Part shown: one piece after another, positions 34,397 to 45,662 of the stretch
Layout: each line of letters starts with the position of its first letter
Position numbering within the stretch: the stretch's first letter is position 1
Assembly (NCBI GenBank): GCA_958296025.1
Contig: OY282430.1
Coordinates: 2,418,001 to 2,482,000, forward strand
Reading direction: 5' to 3'
Source: an uncultured Pseudomonadales bacterium
Lineage (GTDB): Bacteria > Pseudomonadota > Gammaproteobacteria > Pseudomonadales > Azotimanducaceae
DNA length: 64,000 nucleotides
Notes under the pieces: generated by a model
Database searches by the model: none
What the model saw: the letters and a program-made list of their open reading frames with translations, nothing else
Told to the model about the DNA's origin: nothing
Translations under genes and position numbers: made by a program

Positions 34397-34877
34397 CGTC
34401 GGCCTCCATCGCTTCCTGGCCTTGCAGCACCGCCTTGATGATGTTGTGGTAGCCGGTGCAACGGCAGAGGTTGCCTTCCAAGCCCTCCCGCACCGCTTGC
34501 TCGTCAAGGCCATCGGAACGCTCCACCAGATCGATGGCCCGCATGATCATCCCCGGCGTGCAGAAACCGCACTGCAGGGCGTGGCAGTCCCGAAACGCCT
34601 CCTGCATGGGATGCAGGCCGCCCGGCCCGCCGATGCCTTCTATGGTGCAAACGCGGCACCCATCCGCCTGGACGGCGAACAGAGCGCAGGACTTCACCGC
34701 CCGCCCGTCCAAATGCACCGTGCAGGCACCGCATTGGCAGGTGTCGCAACCGACATGGGTACCGGTCAGCCGCAGCCGTTGACGCAGCAACTCCACCAGC
34801 AGCATGTTGGCCGGCACCTCCAGCGCATGGCTGACGCCGTTGACCCTTAGGTGGATGTGCTTGTTCAATGCCGCCAA
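34389..34877 (-). CDS. coxS: Molybdenum hydroxylase [2Fe-2S] subunit (CoxS-like)
   Basis: A 162-residue small subunit with two [2Fe-2S] centres: CDTCQCGACTVHLDG in the ferredoxin-like domain, and CGFCTPGMIM with NLCRCTGYHNI in the helical domain. All eight cysteines can be found. It carries electrons from the molybdenum site to FAD. The frame starts at TTG 34877 with AGGGG a few bases before it; TTG at 34868 is an alternative. It is the first gene of the S-L-M unit, with the CoxG-like gene upstream on the same strand. Confidence 0.92.
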
Positions 34878-35001
34878 AACCCCTGCTCGAACATGGCCAA
34901 GTGTACTACTCCCCGCAAACTAGTGTCTGTTCACAGGATCTGGGTTGGCCCTGCCGGGAGGCCCTTTTTTCGTGCGGCGTTTCCCCAAGTTCGGCAACCG
35001 A

Positions 35002-35475
35002 CTATGCACCACCGTCAACGGCCAAGCGACCCGTCCCCGTGCTCATCTTCGCCTTAAAGGCGGCGAAGAATCTCTCCGCCATGTTGCGGGCGGCGCCGTC
35101 GATCAGCCGTGAACCAACCTGCGCCAGCCGCCCGCCCACCTCGGCGCTGGCCTTGTAGCGCAGCACCGTGACGCCGCCGTCCGCTTCCAGGGTAACCTCG
35201 GCCCTACCCTTGCCCACACCCACTGGCCCGCCCTTGGCCTCTATGTGGATGCTGTAGCCTTCGGGCGGCCGCAAGTCGGCAAGACGAAGCACCGCGTTGA
35301 AGGTGGCGTGCAAGGGCCCCACCCTAGCCTTGACCACGGCGGCGAACTCACCTGCCCCCCGCCTTTCCATGGACATGCACCCGTCAATGCAGCACTTCAG
35401 CATCGCCGGATCGTTGAGCGCCCGCCAAACCGCCTGACGCTCAGCGGGAATACGGTATTCGCCAATTTGCTCCAT
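35002..35475 (-). CDS. SRPBCC family CoxG-like protein
   Basis: A 157-residue START/SRPBCC-fold protein starting at the ATG at 35475 (MEQIGEYRIPAERQAVWRAL). NDPAMLKCCIDGCMSMERRG, LRPPEGYSIHIEAKGGPVGV and GGRLAQVGSRLIDGAARNMA are typical of the CoxG group. CoxG proteins are encoded beside molybdenum hydroxylases and are thought to help recruit the enzyme to the membrane or quinone (family knowledge). Unlike some CoxG proteins it has no C-terminal membrane segment here. Its position 124 bases before coxS supports membership of the same unit. Confidence 0.85.
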   Translation of the reverse strand: MEQIGEYRIPAERQAVWRALNDPAMLKCCIDGCMSMERRGAGEFAAVVKARVGPLHATFNAVLRLADLRPPEGYSIHIEAKGGPVGVGKGRAEVTLEADGGVTVLRYKASAEVGGRLAQVGSRLIDGAARNMAERFFAAFKAKMSTGTGRLAVDGGA

Positions 35476-35598
35476 GCCCCGCAGCCCCTCATTGCTCGCC
35501 TGTTGCGCGGCCCCATATTGAGCGATCAAGCACCTTAATCCCGAAGCCAGCTCAGTCAAACCGCCCTGACAAGCGGTTTTGGCAACAAATGGTGGTGG

Positions 35599-36461
35599 TC
35601 AATCCGTCTCCGCCGCCAGCTGCTCCTTAGCCCAGTTGATCTTCGCCAACTGCTCAGCGGTGGGTTCGGGGAATTGCGGGTCCAGCGCCGTCAGTTCGCT
35701 GGCGATGATGGAGGCGACGATGGCCCGCATGGTGCCCTTGTCGTCCGCCGGCACCAGATACCAAGGGGCGTCCTCGGTGTGGGTGGCGGAAATGGCGTCC
35801 TGATAGACGTGCAGGTAGGCGTCCCAAAGGGTGCGCTCCTCAATGTCGCTGGGGTCGAATTTCCAGTACTTCTCCGGATCCTCAAGCCGCCTTTGCAGGC
35901 GCCTTTTCTGCTCGTCCTTGGACAGGTTGAGGTAGAACTTCACCACCTTGGTGCCGTTTTCCCCAAGGTGCCGCTCCAAGGCGCGGATTTCCTGAAAGCG
36001 GTTGCGCCAAAAACGGTCATCGAACTTCTTCTGGGCGAGGCGGCGGGCTTCAAGGATTTCCGGACGCACCCGCACCACCAGCACCTCCTCGTAATGCGAG
36101 CGGTTGAAGATGCCGATGCGCCCCCGCTCCGGCATGGCCCGCCAATAGCGCCACAAGTAACTGTGCTCAATGTCCTTATAGGTGGGCTGGCGGAAGTTAT
36201 AGACCATGAAGCCTTGCGAATTGACGCCGCTGGTGACGTGCTTGATGGTGCTGTCCTTGCCGGCCGCATCCATGCCTTGAAACACCAGCAACAGGGAATT
36301 GCGATGCTCGGCGTACAACTTCTGCTGCAGCTTGCCGAGGGTGCTCACCCGATCGCGCAGCACCTCCTTGGGCCGCTGAAACAGGTTGACGCTGGTGGGA
36401 TAGTCTCGGACCCCCGTGCCGGGGGTGTAGCGATAGCGCCCGGCCAAGGCGGTCATCTCGT

Positions 36462-36465
<4 letters not shown>
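35599..36465 (-). CDS. ppk2: PPK2-family polyphosphate:nucleotide phosphotransferase
   Basis: A 288-residue single-domain PPK2. The Walker A loop is GMDAAGKDSTIKHV (64-77), followed by the lid region and GRIGIFNRSHYEEVLVVRV as Walker B, then DDRFWRNRFQEIRALERHL. PPK2 enzymes phosphorylate nucleoside mono- or diphosphates using polyphosphate. The exact class (AMP or ADP, or both) cannot be fixed by reading. The ATG at 36465 overlaps the stop of the HMGR-mevalonate kinase gene (ATGA), so it is translationally coupled to the mevalonate operon. A role in supplying ATP to the kinases is inference. Confidence 0.93.
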
Positions 36466-38682
<2,217 letters not shown>

Positions 38683-38705
<23 letters not shown>

Positions 38706-39621
38706 CAGGTTGCGTCTCCAAATTTAGAACGGTCAACCCCGCCGCGGCAGCGGCGGCCTTGAATGCCTGCAGCCGGTCGACGGATTCGGCGAACACCGCG
38801 CCGATGTCCCCGCCGCCGGCGCCACAGGGCTTGTAGGCAAGATTATAGCCGTCAGCGATCCGCTCCGCTCGCCGATGGGCGGGGGAATAGATGCCCAAGC
38901 GGGCATCGCGGTCGATGCGCTGCAAGGCGCTGACATAGTCTTGGAGCGCAAGCAGCGTCGGCGCTTCGCAGAGCCGCTCCGAACAGCGGCCGAGTTCGTC
39001 CAAGGCGCCGAGGTTTCCTCGGTCCAAATAGAGGGCAAAGCGGTCGATGCGCCGGCCGGTGCTGGCGCTCTCCCCCGTCCATAGGAAGCACAGCTGCGGC
39101 AACGCCTTGTCCAGCGGCTTGGCCCGCCCATCCTGAAAGCGCAAGGTGCCGCCGAAGAAAGCCGCCGCCACGTCAATGCCGCTGCCGCGCCCGCCCTGAA
39201 AGCGCCGATGCGCCCGCCATGCTCGGGCGAAGCTCGGCGCCTCGCCGACGAAATGAGAGGCGACACCCTCAATGGCAACGCCCAGCGCGGCGCTCGAGCC
39301 GAGGCCCAGCTTCCGGCCGCGGCCGTAAAAGGCGGCGCTGTCAAGATGGAAGGCGGCGGGATGCAGGCGTTCCCAACCGATGCCATCCAGCACATGCCAA
39401 GCCAGTAAGGCCGCTGGCTGGCGCTCCGGGGGCCGTGACGGCGGGCGCTCGAATTGCACCGCCGCTGCCGCAAAGCCGCTGGAAGCAAAGCGAAACACTG
39501 GGCTTTGCGTCAGTTTGCAAACCGCATGGCGGTTGACCGCCAAGACCGCCGCCGGAGCTCCGGCCAACACCGCATACTCGCCCCAAAGCACGACCTTGCC
39601 CGGCGCTTGCGCAACAATCAC
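38683..39621 (-). CDS. Phosphomevalonate kinase (GHMP family)
   Basis: A 312-residue GHMP kinase. AQAPGKVVLWGEYAVLAGAP at the N-terminus, LGLGSSAALGVAIEGVASHF as the phosphate loop, RGSGIDVAAAFFGG, and KPCGAGGGDIGAVFAES near the end are the family blocks, in a form typical of phosphomevalonate kinase. The reading frame is open to 39759, but I prefer GTG at 39621 (VIVAQAPGK): AAGGAAGG lies seven bases before it, and homology starts there. It makes 5-diphosphomevalonate. It lies between the decarboxylase gene upstream and the fused HMGR-kinase, overlapping the latter. Confidence 0.88.
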
Positions 39622-39783
39622 GGGAACGCCTTCCTTGGGTACGGACCAAGGCCACCAACAAGGCATTGCCTTGGTCGTGCTGGGCAAAAGGTGTGGATTA
39701 ACACTTGGCCATTCCGGCAGTCGCCCCAAGTTCACGGCGAGTGGACAGAACCCGCCCAACGAGGCCCGCTCCCCAGATGCCCG

Positions 39784-40740
39784 CTAACACGACCTGGGTC
39801 GGCCCTGTCGAAGGGCTGCGCCAGGACCCAGACCGGCGCGCAAAATCCGCCCAACGCCAGCGACCTGCCCCAACGCCCCCTCCACTCGCTTCGCCTCGTC
39901 GAGTTTGCAAACGGCTTTGACCTGAGGACCGGCATCGACCGTGGCGAAGACTTGGCAGCCATCCTCGCGCAGTGCGCGGATCACCTGCAGGCACTCCACC
40001 GTTACCCCGTTCCAATAAAGCAAGGGAGGATGGCTGCTGAGCATCAGGGCGTGCATTTTCAGGCAGCTGGCCTCGGCCAGATCCGCCAAGGCATTAAAGT
40101 CGCGTGCGCAAACCGCTTGCCGCATGGCGGCGAAATCGACCTCCGCAGAAGCCACCCAAGCATCGAAGTACGGCGAGCTGGTTCTTGAGCGCTCCATGCC
40201 TGCGGTTGACGAAACCGCCTTCGGCCCCGCTGCCGTGATGGCCACGAAGACCTGCAGGGGCCAAGCCGCTTCAGGCAGCAAAGGCTGCGCCTGCCAATCC
40301 GGCCCCCGCAAGATGACGAAGCCGCCGTGGATGGAGCGGGCTGCGGAGGCGGAGCCGCGCCGCGCCAGTTCGGACCTCTCCACCTGGGTTAAGTCCAACC
40401 CGCAATGGGCATCCACCGCTGTCGCCAAGGCGGCGAAGCCGGAGGCGGAGGAGGCCAAGCCAGCGGCGGTGGGGAAGTTATTGTGGCTGGTGATGGTCAA
40501 GGGAGGTATGGGGTGGTGCCGCCGCCAGCTCGCGAGGGTGCGCAGCACCTTGGCGTCCGCCACCACCTGTCCGTTGAGGCGGAACTGATCGAAGTCCGCC
40601 TCCGCAACGGTGGTGGTGGTGGTCAAGCTGTCCAAAGTGATGGACAGGGACGGCGTCGCCGGCAGATTGCCGGGAGCGTCCTGCTTGCCCCAATACTTCA
40701 ACAGCGCGATGTTCGGGTGCGCGACAGCCGTGGTTTGCAT
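39784..40740 (-). CDS. mvaD: Diphosphomevalonate decarboxylase
   Basis: A 318-residue mevalonate diphosphate decarboxylase, which makes isopentenyl diphosphate with consumption of ATP. AVAHPNIALLKYWGKQD (5-21), NLPATPSLSITLDSLTTTTT, AAGLASSASGFAALATAVDA (phosphate loop), then GSASAARSIHGGFV and ATVDAGPQVKAVC are the diagnostic blocks, in order. It is the first gene of the operon. No HMG-CoA synthase or IPP isomerase is seen in the window. The C-terminal 20 residues (Arg/Gly-rich) are longer than usual. Confidence 0.95.
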   Translation of the reverse strand: MQTTAVAHPNIALLKYWGKQDAPGNLPATPSLSITLDSLTTTTTVAEADFDQFRLNGQVVADAKVLRTLASWRRHHPIPPLTITSHNNFPTAAGLASSASGFAALATAVDAHCGLDLTQVERSELARRGSASAARSIHGGFVILRGPDWQAQPLLPEAAWPLQVFVAITAAGPKAVSSTAGMERSRTSSPYFDAWVASAEVDFAAMRQAVCARDFNALADLAEASCLKMHALMLSSHPPLLYWNGVTVECLQVIRALREDGCQVFATVDAGPQVKAVCKLDEAKRVEGALGQVAGVGRILRAGLGPGAALRQGRPRSC

Positions 40741-40862
40741 GGGAGCATCGTCGTCGAGCCGGCATCAGTCCCGACCAAGGGCCGCCTCAAGGCAGCAAAG
40801 GACCGTACGCCGATTGCCGGCGCTAAGCATGGGCAAACTCCGCCCGCTGCAGCCGCAAGCCG

Positions 40863-42320
40863 CTAATCCGAGTAGCCTGGCGGCGGCGTGAAGTGGAAGC
40901 CGGCCCCCTCCAACAGCTTGGCGGTGCCGATGGTGAGCAGATCCCCGTACTCCGGCCCGGCAATCTGCACACCGATGGGTAGCCCGGCATCATTCAACCC
41001 GGTGGGAATGATGGTGGACGGAAGATAGACGCCGCAGGTCAGCCCGGCCCAAAACAGCTGCTCAAAATAGGGTCTGGGTTCGCCATTCACCTGCAGGGTG
41101 CGCTTGCCGAAGGGCCGATGGTCATGGGGAAAGGCGGCAGTGGCCGTGATGGGGGTCAGCAATAGATCGTAGTCCTGAAAGAACTGATGCCACTTCCAGC
41201 GCAGCTGGGCGCGTTGCTCGTCGTTTTGCTTCCACATCTTGAAGGAGGATACTTGGGCGCGCACCACGCGGGCGGCTTCGCTGTCGTCCTCGGCCGGCAG
41301 GGTGGCGGCCTGCTGCTTGAGGCGCTCGTAGTCCGCCTCCGGCATCCGCGCCGCCATGGTGGCCCACAGCAGGTTTTGGTAGGTTCGGTGGCTGTGCTCG
41401 GCGCTGAAGGCCGGTCGCGCTTCGAAATCCACCACAGCGCCGCCATCCTGGAAGACAGCAGCAACCTGCTCCACACGCTGCCGCACCTCGGCTTCGACGG
41501 GTGCTACGGGATCATCCGGCCAAACCGCCACCTTCAAGCCCTTCAGGGACGGCTCCGCCAAGGTCGGCAACCCAAAGCGGACACCACGGGCGGCGATGTC
41601 ATCCGGGCCGGCCATGACCCGCAGCGCGGTCCGCAAATCCTCCGCCGACCGAGCCAAGGGACCGATCACGGAGATGTCCGGGCCACTGCGCAGATCGCCC
41701 GGCGGCGAATGGCCCCGAATCCAGAGCAGGTTCCATGTGGGCTTGTGGCCGAATAGGCCGCAGAAGTGGGCTGGGTTGCGAATGGAGCCGCCGATGTCCG
41801 ACCCCGTCTCTAGACCGACCAAGCCGGCGGCCAGCGCCGCCGCCGAGCCGCCCGAGGAGCCGCCGGGCACCCGATCCAGGTGGTAGGGGTTGTTGGTGGT
41901 TCCGTAGATCTCGTTGTAGCTTTGAAAGTCCGAAAGCATCAAAGGCACGTTGGTTTTGCCGAACACCACCGCACCGGCCGCTTTGAGCTTCTTGACGGAC
42001 TCCGCGTCCTCTTCAACCACATTGTCGCGCCACTCTGGGTTGCCCCAGGTGGTCGGAGCCCCGGCAAGGTTGTAGGACTCTTTCACGGTCATGGGCACCC
42101 CATGCAGAGGGCCAACCTCATCCCCGGCGGCAAGGGCTTGGTCCGCAGCCCGAGCGGCTTGCACAGCCTGTTCGCGCAGCTCAACAACGATGGCGTTGAT
42201 GCCGTCGTTGTAACGGTCCACCCGCCGCAGATAATGGCGCAGCAACTCCTCGCAGCCGATTTCCCGGCTGCGAATCTTGGCCGCCAACTCCGTGGCGGAA
42301 AGAAAGGCGATTTCACTCAT
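40863..42320 (-). CDS. Amidase-signature family amidase
   Basis: A 485-residue amidase. The Ser-cisSer-Lys triad is readable: Lys in GVPMTVKESYNLAGAPTTWG, the middle Ser in VPGGSSGGSAAALAAGL, and the nucleophilic Ser in LETGSDIGGSIRNPAHFCG. It hydrolyses an amide to acid and ammonia; the substrate is unknown. C-terminal blocks (GLTCGVYLPSTIIPTGLNDA, GLPIGVQIAGPEYGD) are standard. It is preceded by a 380-base leader region that carries phased repeats. The ATG at 42320 fits. Confidence 0.93.
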   Translation of the reverse strand: MSEIAFLSATELAAKIRSREIGCEELLRHYLRRVDRYNDGINAIVVELREQAVQAARAADQALAAGDEVGPLHGVPMTVKESYNLAGAPTTWGNPEWRDNVVEEDAESVKKLKAAGAVVFGKTNVPLMLSDFQSYNEIYGTTNNPYHLDRVPGGSSGGSAAALAAGLVGLETGSDIGGSIRNPAHFCGLFGHKPTWNLLWIRGHSPPGDLRSGPDISVIGPLARSAEDLRTALRVMAGPDDIAARGVRFGLPTLAEPSLKGLKVAVWPDDPVAPVEAEVRQRVEQVAAVFQDGGAVVDFEARPAFSAEHSHRTYQNLLWATMAARMPEADYERLKQQAATLPAEDDSEAARVVRAQVSSFKMWKQNDEQRAQLRWKWHQFFQDYDLLLTPITATAAFPHDHRPFGKRTLQVNGEPRPYFEQLFWAGLTCGVYLPSTIIPTGLNDAGLPIGVQIAGPEYGDLLTIGTAKLLEGAGFHFTPPPGYSD

Positions 42321-42570
42321 GATGGTGCTCAGTCGAAAATGTATGTTCTATCGCCACTTCGTTGTCCAAGGATTCAGGCTGCGGCATAGGTGAATTCACC
42401 CGCCTTGGGCATCGGCAGCGGGATGTCCCGAAACTCACCCATTGCCGCAGTGCTTTCTGGTCTCTCCATGCCCCATTTCCTCGATTACGATTTTGATCAA
42501 TCCTGTTTCCTTGGCATTTCAAGGACTTGGCTAGGATGCGCACAGGCCACGACCAAGCCCTCATGGTCAA

Positions 42571-42600
42571 CATTGCATCAAATTGCAGGGCATTGCAACC
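42571..42600. repeat. Three ATTGCA repeats phased at 10 bp
   Basis: ATTGCA occurs at 42572-42577, 42582-42587 and 42592-42597, exactly one helical turn apart, and a TGCAA half-site follows near 42603. Such spacing places every copy on the same DNA face, as for an iterated regulator site. They lie downstream of the candidate promoter, on the path to the amidase gene. Confidence 0.55.
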
Positions 42601-42627
42601 GGCTGCAAGGCGCCGCCAATAGGCGGA

Positions 42628-42656
42628 CATTCATGATTTTTTCCTTTTTTTGTCAA
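42628..42656 (-). promoter_or_regulatory. Possible amidase promoter with perfect -35 box
   Basis: Read on the minus strand, TTGACA (42656 to 42651) is followed by an A-rich 17-base spacer and a poor -10 (TGAATG). The -35 is perfect but the -10 is weak, so the assignment is tentative and might need an activator. Confidence 0.3.
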
Positions 42657-42702
42657 TGCATTGGGAACGCACAGGCGCCGAACAAAATGGGCGAACAGCA
42701 AC

Positions 42703-43689
42703 TCAGGCAGGATCAAGGACGGTTGACCCGGTGGTGGCCCGGGCCTCTAGATCTCGGTGGGCCTGCACCAATTCGGCGAGCGGGTAGCGTTGATTGACGT
42801 GAATGGCGACGATGCCGTCCGTCATTAGGCGGAAGAGTTCGTCGGCCATGGCCTGCAGGTCTTCGCTGTTGGTGCTGTAGTCGTAGAGCGAGGGGCGGGT
42901 GAAGAACAAGGAGCCGCGCCGCGCCAGCTCCTGGGGCGGCACCGCCGGCGCGGGGCCCGAGGCGTTGCCGTAGCTGACGAACATGCCAAGGGGCGCCAAG
43001 GAATCCAAGGTCGCCTGAAAGGTGTCCTTCCCCACTCCGTCATAGACGACATTGACGCCGGCGCCATCTGTGAACTCCCTAACCCGAGCGGCGACATCCT
43101 CCTCCCTGTAGAGGATCACATGCTGGGCGCCGGCCTGCTTGGCCTGCTCCGCCTTGGCCTCGCTGCCGGCGGTGCCGATGACGGTGGCGCCCGTGTGGCG
43201 CGCCCATTGGCACAGGATCAGGCCGACCCCGCCGGCGGCGGCATGCACCAAAACGCGGTGCCCGACCCGTACCGGAAACGTGCGGGTCAGCAGGTAGCAA
43301 GCGGTCAGACCCTTGAGCAAGCCGGCCGCGACCTGTTCGTCGGCGACGCCGCCCGGCACCCTGACCAGCCGGTCCGCCGCCACTAGGTTGGCCTCCCCAT
43401 AGGCGCCCAAGGCACCGGCGTAGGCCACCCGCTCGCCAACCTCGACATCCGCGTCCGGGCCGGCGGCCTCCACCACTCCGGCGGCTTCCACCCCGAGGCG
43501 GCTAGGCAGCGGCAGCGGATACAGGCCGCTGCGATGGTAGGTGTCGATGTAGTTCAGGCCCACCGCCGTATGGCGCACCAACACCTGTGCATCCGAGGGC
43601 GGCCCCAACTCCACTTGCTCCCATTGCATCACTTCCGGGCCGCCGTGCTCGTGCAGCCTATAAGCGCCGATCATTTGCGGCTTTCCCAT
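42703..43689 (-). CDS. NADPH:quinone oxidoreductase, zinc-free MDR family
   Basis: A 328-residue medium-chain reductase of the quinone oxidoreductase (QOR) type. GLNYIDTYHRSGLYPLPLPS and LGVEAAGVVEAAGP are the N-terminal blocks, and VLVHAAAGGVGLILCQWARH with GATVIGTAGSEAKAEQAKQA is the NADPH-binding Rossmann motif. There are no zinc-ligand cysteines. It reduces quinones or alpha,beta-unsaturated carbonyls. GGGAGGAG lies immediately upstream of the ATG at 43689 and fixes the start. It stands upstream of the amidase, with the long leader between them. Confidence 0.93.
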   Translation of the reverse strand: MGKPQMIGAYRLHEHGGPEVMQWEQVELGPPSDAQVLVRHTAVGLNYIDTYHRSGLYPLPLPSRLGVEAAGVVEAAGPDADVEVGERVAYAGALGAYGEANLVAADRLVRVPGGVADEQVAAGLLKGLTACYLLTRTFPVRVGHRVLVHAAAGGVGLILCQWARHTGATVIGTAGSEAKAEQAKQAGAQHVILYREEDVAARVREFTDGAGVNVVYDGVGKDTFQATLDSLAPLGMFVSYGNASGPAPAVPPQELARRGSLFFTRPSLYDYSTNSEDLQAMADELFRLMTDGIVAIHVNQRYPLAELVQAHRDLEARATTGSTVLDPA

Positions 43690-43932
43690 AACTCCTCCCA
43701 AGTGCAAACGCAGCATCAGTTTTGCGGAGAAGCCGCAAGGATGCAACCCACTTACGGGATCACTGCCTTTCGAACATTGGGAGGGAGCACCCCGGCCGCC
43801 TAGCCCGCACCAGGAACGTCTCCACTTGGGAAAAAGGGAGACGGCTTTGCAATCTGCCGGCCCGGAGGCGACGCCGGCTGGGCCGGCGGCCTTGGTGGAG
43901 ATGCCGCGGTGCGGCGGTGCGTTGGTGGAGCG

Positions 43933-45303
43933 TCAAGCGTCCGTTAGCAAGGACAGCCGCCAGCCCCGAAAATAAGTGGGGGTGGGGGCGGACTTCACAA
44001 CCACCTCGAAACGGAGCGTCGTCACCGAGCCGCTGCCCTCCGTCAGCGTGACGGTGACGGTGACAACGCCTTCCTCGCCATCTTCATTAGGGTTGACGGT
44101 CAGCAGGCCGCCGACGACGCTGACGGCAGCTAAATTCGGATTGCCGGATGCAGCCGCAAAGGACATTGCACCCGGTGCCAAGCTGGACAGGTCGAGGGTC
44201 AGCACACCATTGACATCCTGTTGCAGGCCGTTTTGCAGCCGGTTCCAAATACCCGCCCGGCGCAGGAACAGGCCCGGGTCCTCCCGCCACTGGGCGTAGC
44301 CGATGCGCCGTTCATCGGTCAACCAGGCGATCTTCTCGTTCAAGCAAGAGCGCAAAGCCTCGCGGTCGGCGGCGACAGTGAAGCCGCCGTACTCCACGGC
44401 GGAGTCCAAGGCGGAGATGACGAATGCGCCTCCCGAATCGACAGAGGCGTCGGAGTTGCCGATTCCGCCTCTGGCCACCGCGTCAATTTCACCGGCGCCG
44501 AGGGCCGGCAACAGCTCGGTCTCGCCCGGCATGTAAACCACCTGCGGCAGGTTTGCATTCGGCGGCTGCAGGCGTTGCCGGCCAACAAGATTGGCGCTTT
44601 CGCCAGCGGCGGTGATTCGATAGCCTGGGCCGCCGTCCGCCACCACTTCGCCCTGCGGCGTCTGCACCCGGACGCCAGCGGCAAGAACGCCGTCCGCGTT
44701 GGTTAACCCAGTCAGTTGCAGTAGGCGCTCCTCCCCGGTGGTGCCGGGCACCGCGCCGACGCGCACATCGCTGGTCAAGGCGGCGTAGCTCGCCAGCCGG
44801 GCCGCATCTTCGGCGCGCACCAACAAGGACTGCTGGAACGCGATGTGCCCGGAAGTGAAGCGCACGATGGTTTCGCCGACGGCGTTCTTCTCACGGTCGG
44901 CGCGGATGGTGATGCCGCCGCCGACGACGTCGTACTGGGACGCGGACCGCTGCCAAACACCGCCCGACACGCCCAGCCAGTCGCCCTCCCAAACCCCGAC
45001 ATCGCGGCGGCGGAAGGACAGGCCGGCGTCCGCAATGGCCTCCACCGCCGTCACCAGGTCTGCCTCAAAGCCCCTGTGGACATAGCAGGCCTGTCCTGCC
45101 GAGCTGGCGTTCTCCGCATAGCTGACCGGCCTGAAATCCGAGTAGTAGCCGAAGGTCAACATTTGCACTTCATCCGTGCATGAACTGCTTAAGGACGCCG
45201 ACGACAGGGGGCCTTGCGCGGCTGCGGGAAACGCCGCCAAGAGCAACACAGCCGCAGCTAGGCGGCAAAGCACCCGCGCAAGCCAAAATGCCAGCCCACC
45301 CAT
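43933..45303 (-). CDS. Amino-acid-type solute-binding protein with C-terminal Ig-like domain
   Basis: A 456-residue exported protein. Residues 1-30 form a signal peptide (MGGLAFWLARVLCRLAAAVL and LLAAFPAAA). Residues about 45-355 resemble family 3 solute-binding proteins of the general L-amino acid (AapJ-like) kind: GFEADLVTAVEAIADAG, VGGGITIRADREKN, VGAVPGTTGEERL. The last 90 residues look like a cadherin/dystroglycan-like beta domain (TLDLSSLAPGAMSF, LAAVSVVGGLLTVNPNEDGE), and the protein ends FRGWRLSLLTDA. No ABC permease or ATPase gene is nearby, so this may be a sensor or surface-exposed binding protein and not a transporter subunit. The ATG at 45303 is chosen for the signal peptide. Confidence 0.75.
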   Translation of the reverse strand: MGGLAFWLARVLCRLAAAVLLLAAFPAAAQGPLSSASLSSSCTDEVQMLTFGYYSDFRPVSYAENASSAGQACYVHRGFEADLVTAVEAIADAGLSFRRRDVGVWEGDWLGVSGGVWQRSASQYDVVGGGITIRADREKNAVGETIVRFTSGHIAFQQSLLVRAEDAARLASYAALTSDVRVGAVPGTTGEERLLQLTGLTNADGVLAAGVRVQTPQGEVVADGGPGYRITAAGESANLVGRQRLQPPNANLPQVVYMPGETELLPALGAGEIDAVARGGIGNSDASVDSGGAFVISALDSAVEYGGFTVAADREALRSCLNEKIAWLTDERRIGYAQWREDPGLFLRRAGIWNRLQNGLQQDVNGVLTLDLSSLAPGAMSFAAASGNPNLAAVSVVGGLLTVNPNEDGEEGVVTVTVTLTEGSGSVTTLRFEVVVKSAPTPTYFRGWRLSLLTDA

Positions 45304-45662
45304 CTTATGCAAGGCCGCCGCTGGGGAGGCGGCTTGGCGGCGGCCGGCGAGTGAAGAGGTGTGCTTAATCCAGCCATTGGGCGATTGCATTGGCCAACTC
45401 CGTCATTCCGCGTGGTGGGGGATTCCCTGCACTCGCCCACTGCCCTGAGCGGCGCTATCGCCTCTTAAGCGAGCTGCGACGGTCGGCAACCCGAACTGAC
45501 GAGCGCCGCCACGCCTGTTTCCGCCCCAAGGCGCGGGGAGCATTGCGCAACTGAAGGCGCAGGTCAAGCGGAGATTCCGGCTCTCCACCTCAAGGACATC
45601 GCCCTCTCCCTGACCAGTTCATCCACTGCCGACAGCGGTTTCACAGGGCAGCCACAATTCCC
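45304..45662. other. Intergenic region, no gene seen
   Basis: About 360 bases between two minus-strand genes. No frame, RNA gene or mobile-element end can be supported. It presumably contains the promoter of the solute-binding protein and the end of the MATE transcript. Confidence 0.45.

Larger units (their letters stand above)
42321..42702. other. Leader region of the amidase gene
   Basis: Non-coding except possibly for an 18-codon frame on the minus strand (ATG at 42634, stop at 42578-42580), which has AAGGA seven bases before it. The region holds a perfect TTGACA box and three phased ATTGCA repeats, listed separately. It is long for a simple promoter. Confidence 0.45.

Noticed and set aside
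34950-34980. Hairpin followed by T6 that resembles a terminator on the plus strand
   Set aside because: No plus-strand gene ends nearby. The stem is imperfect, and on the minus strand the T run is on the wrong side.
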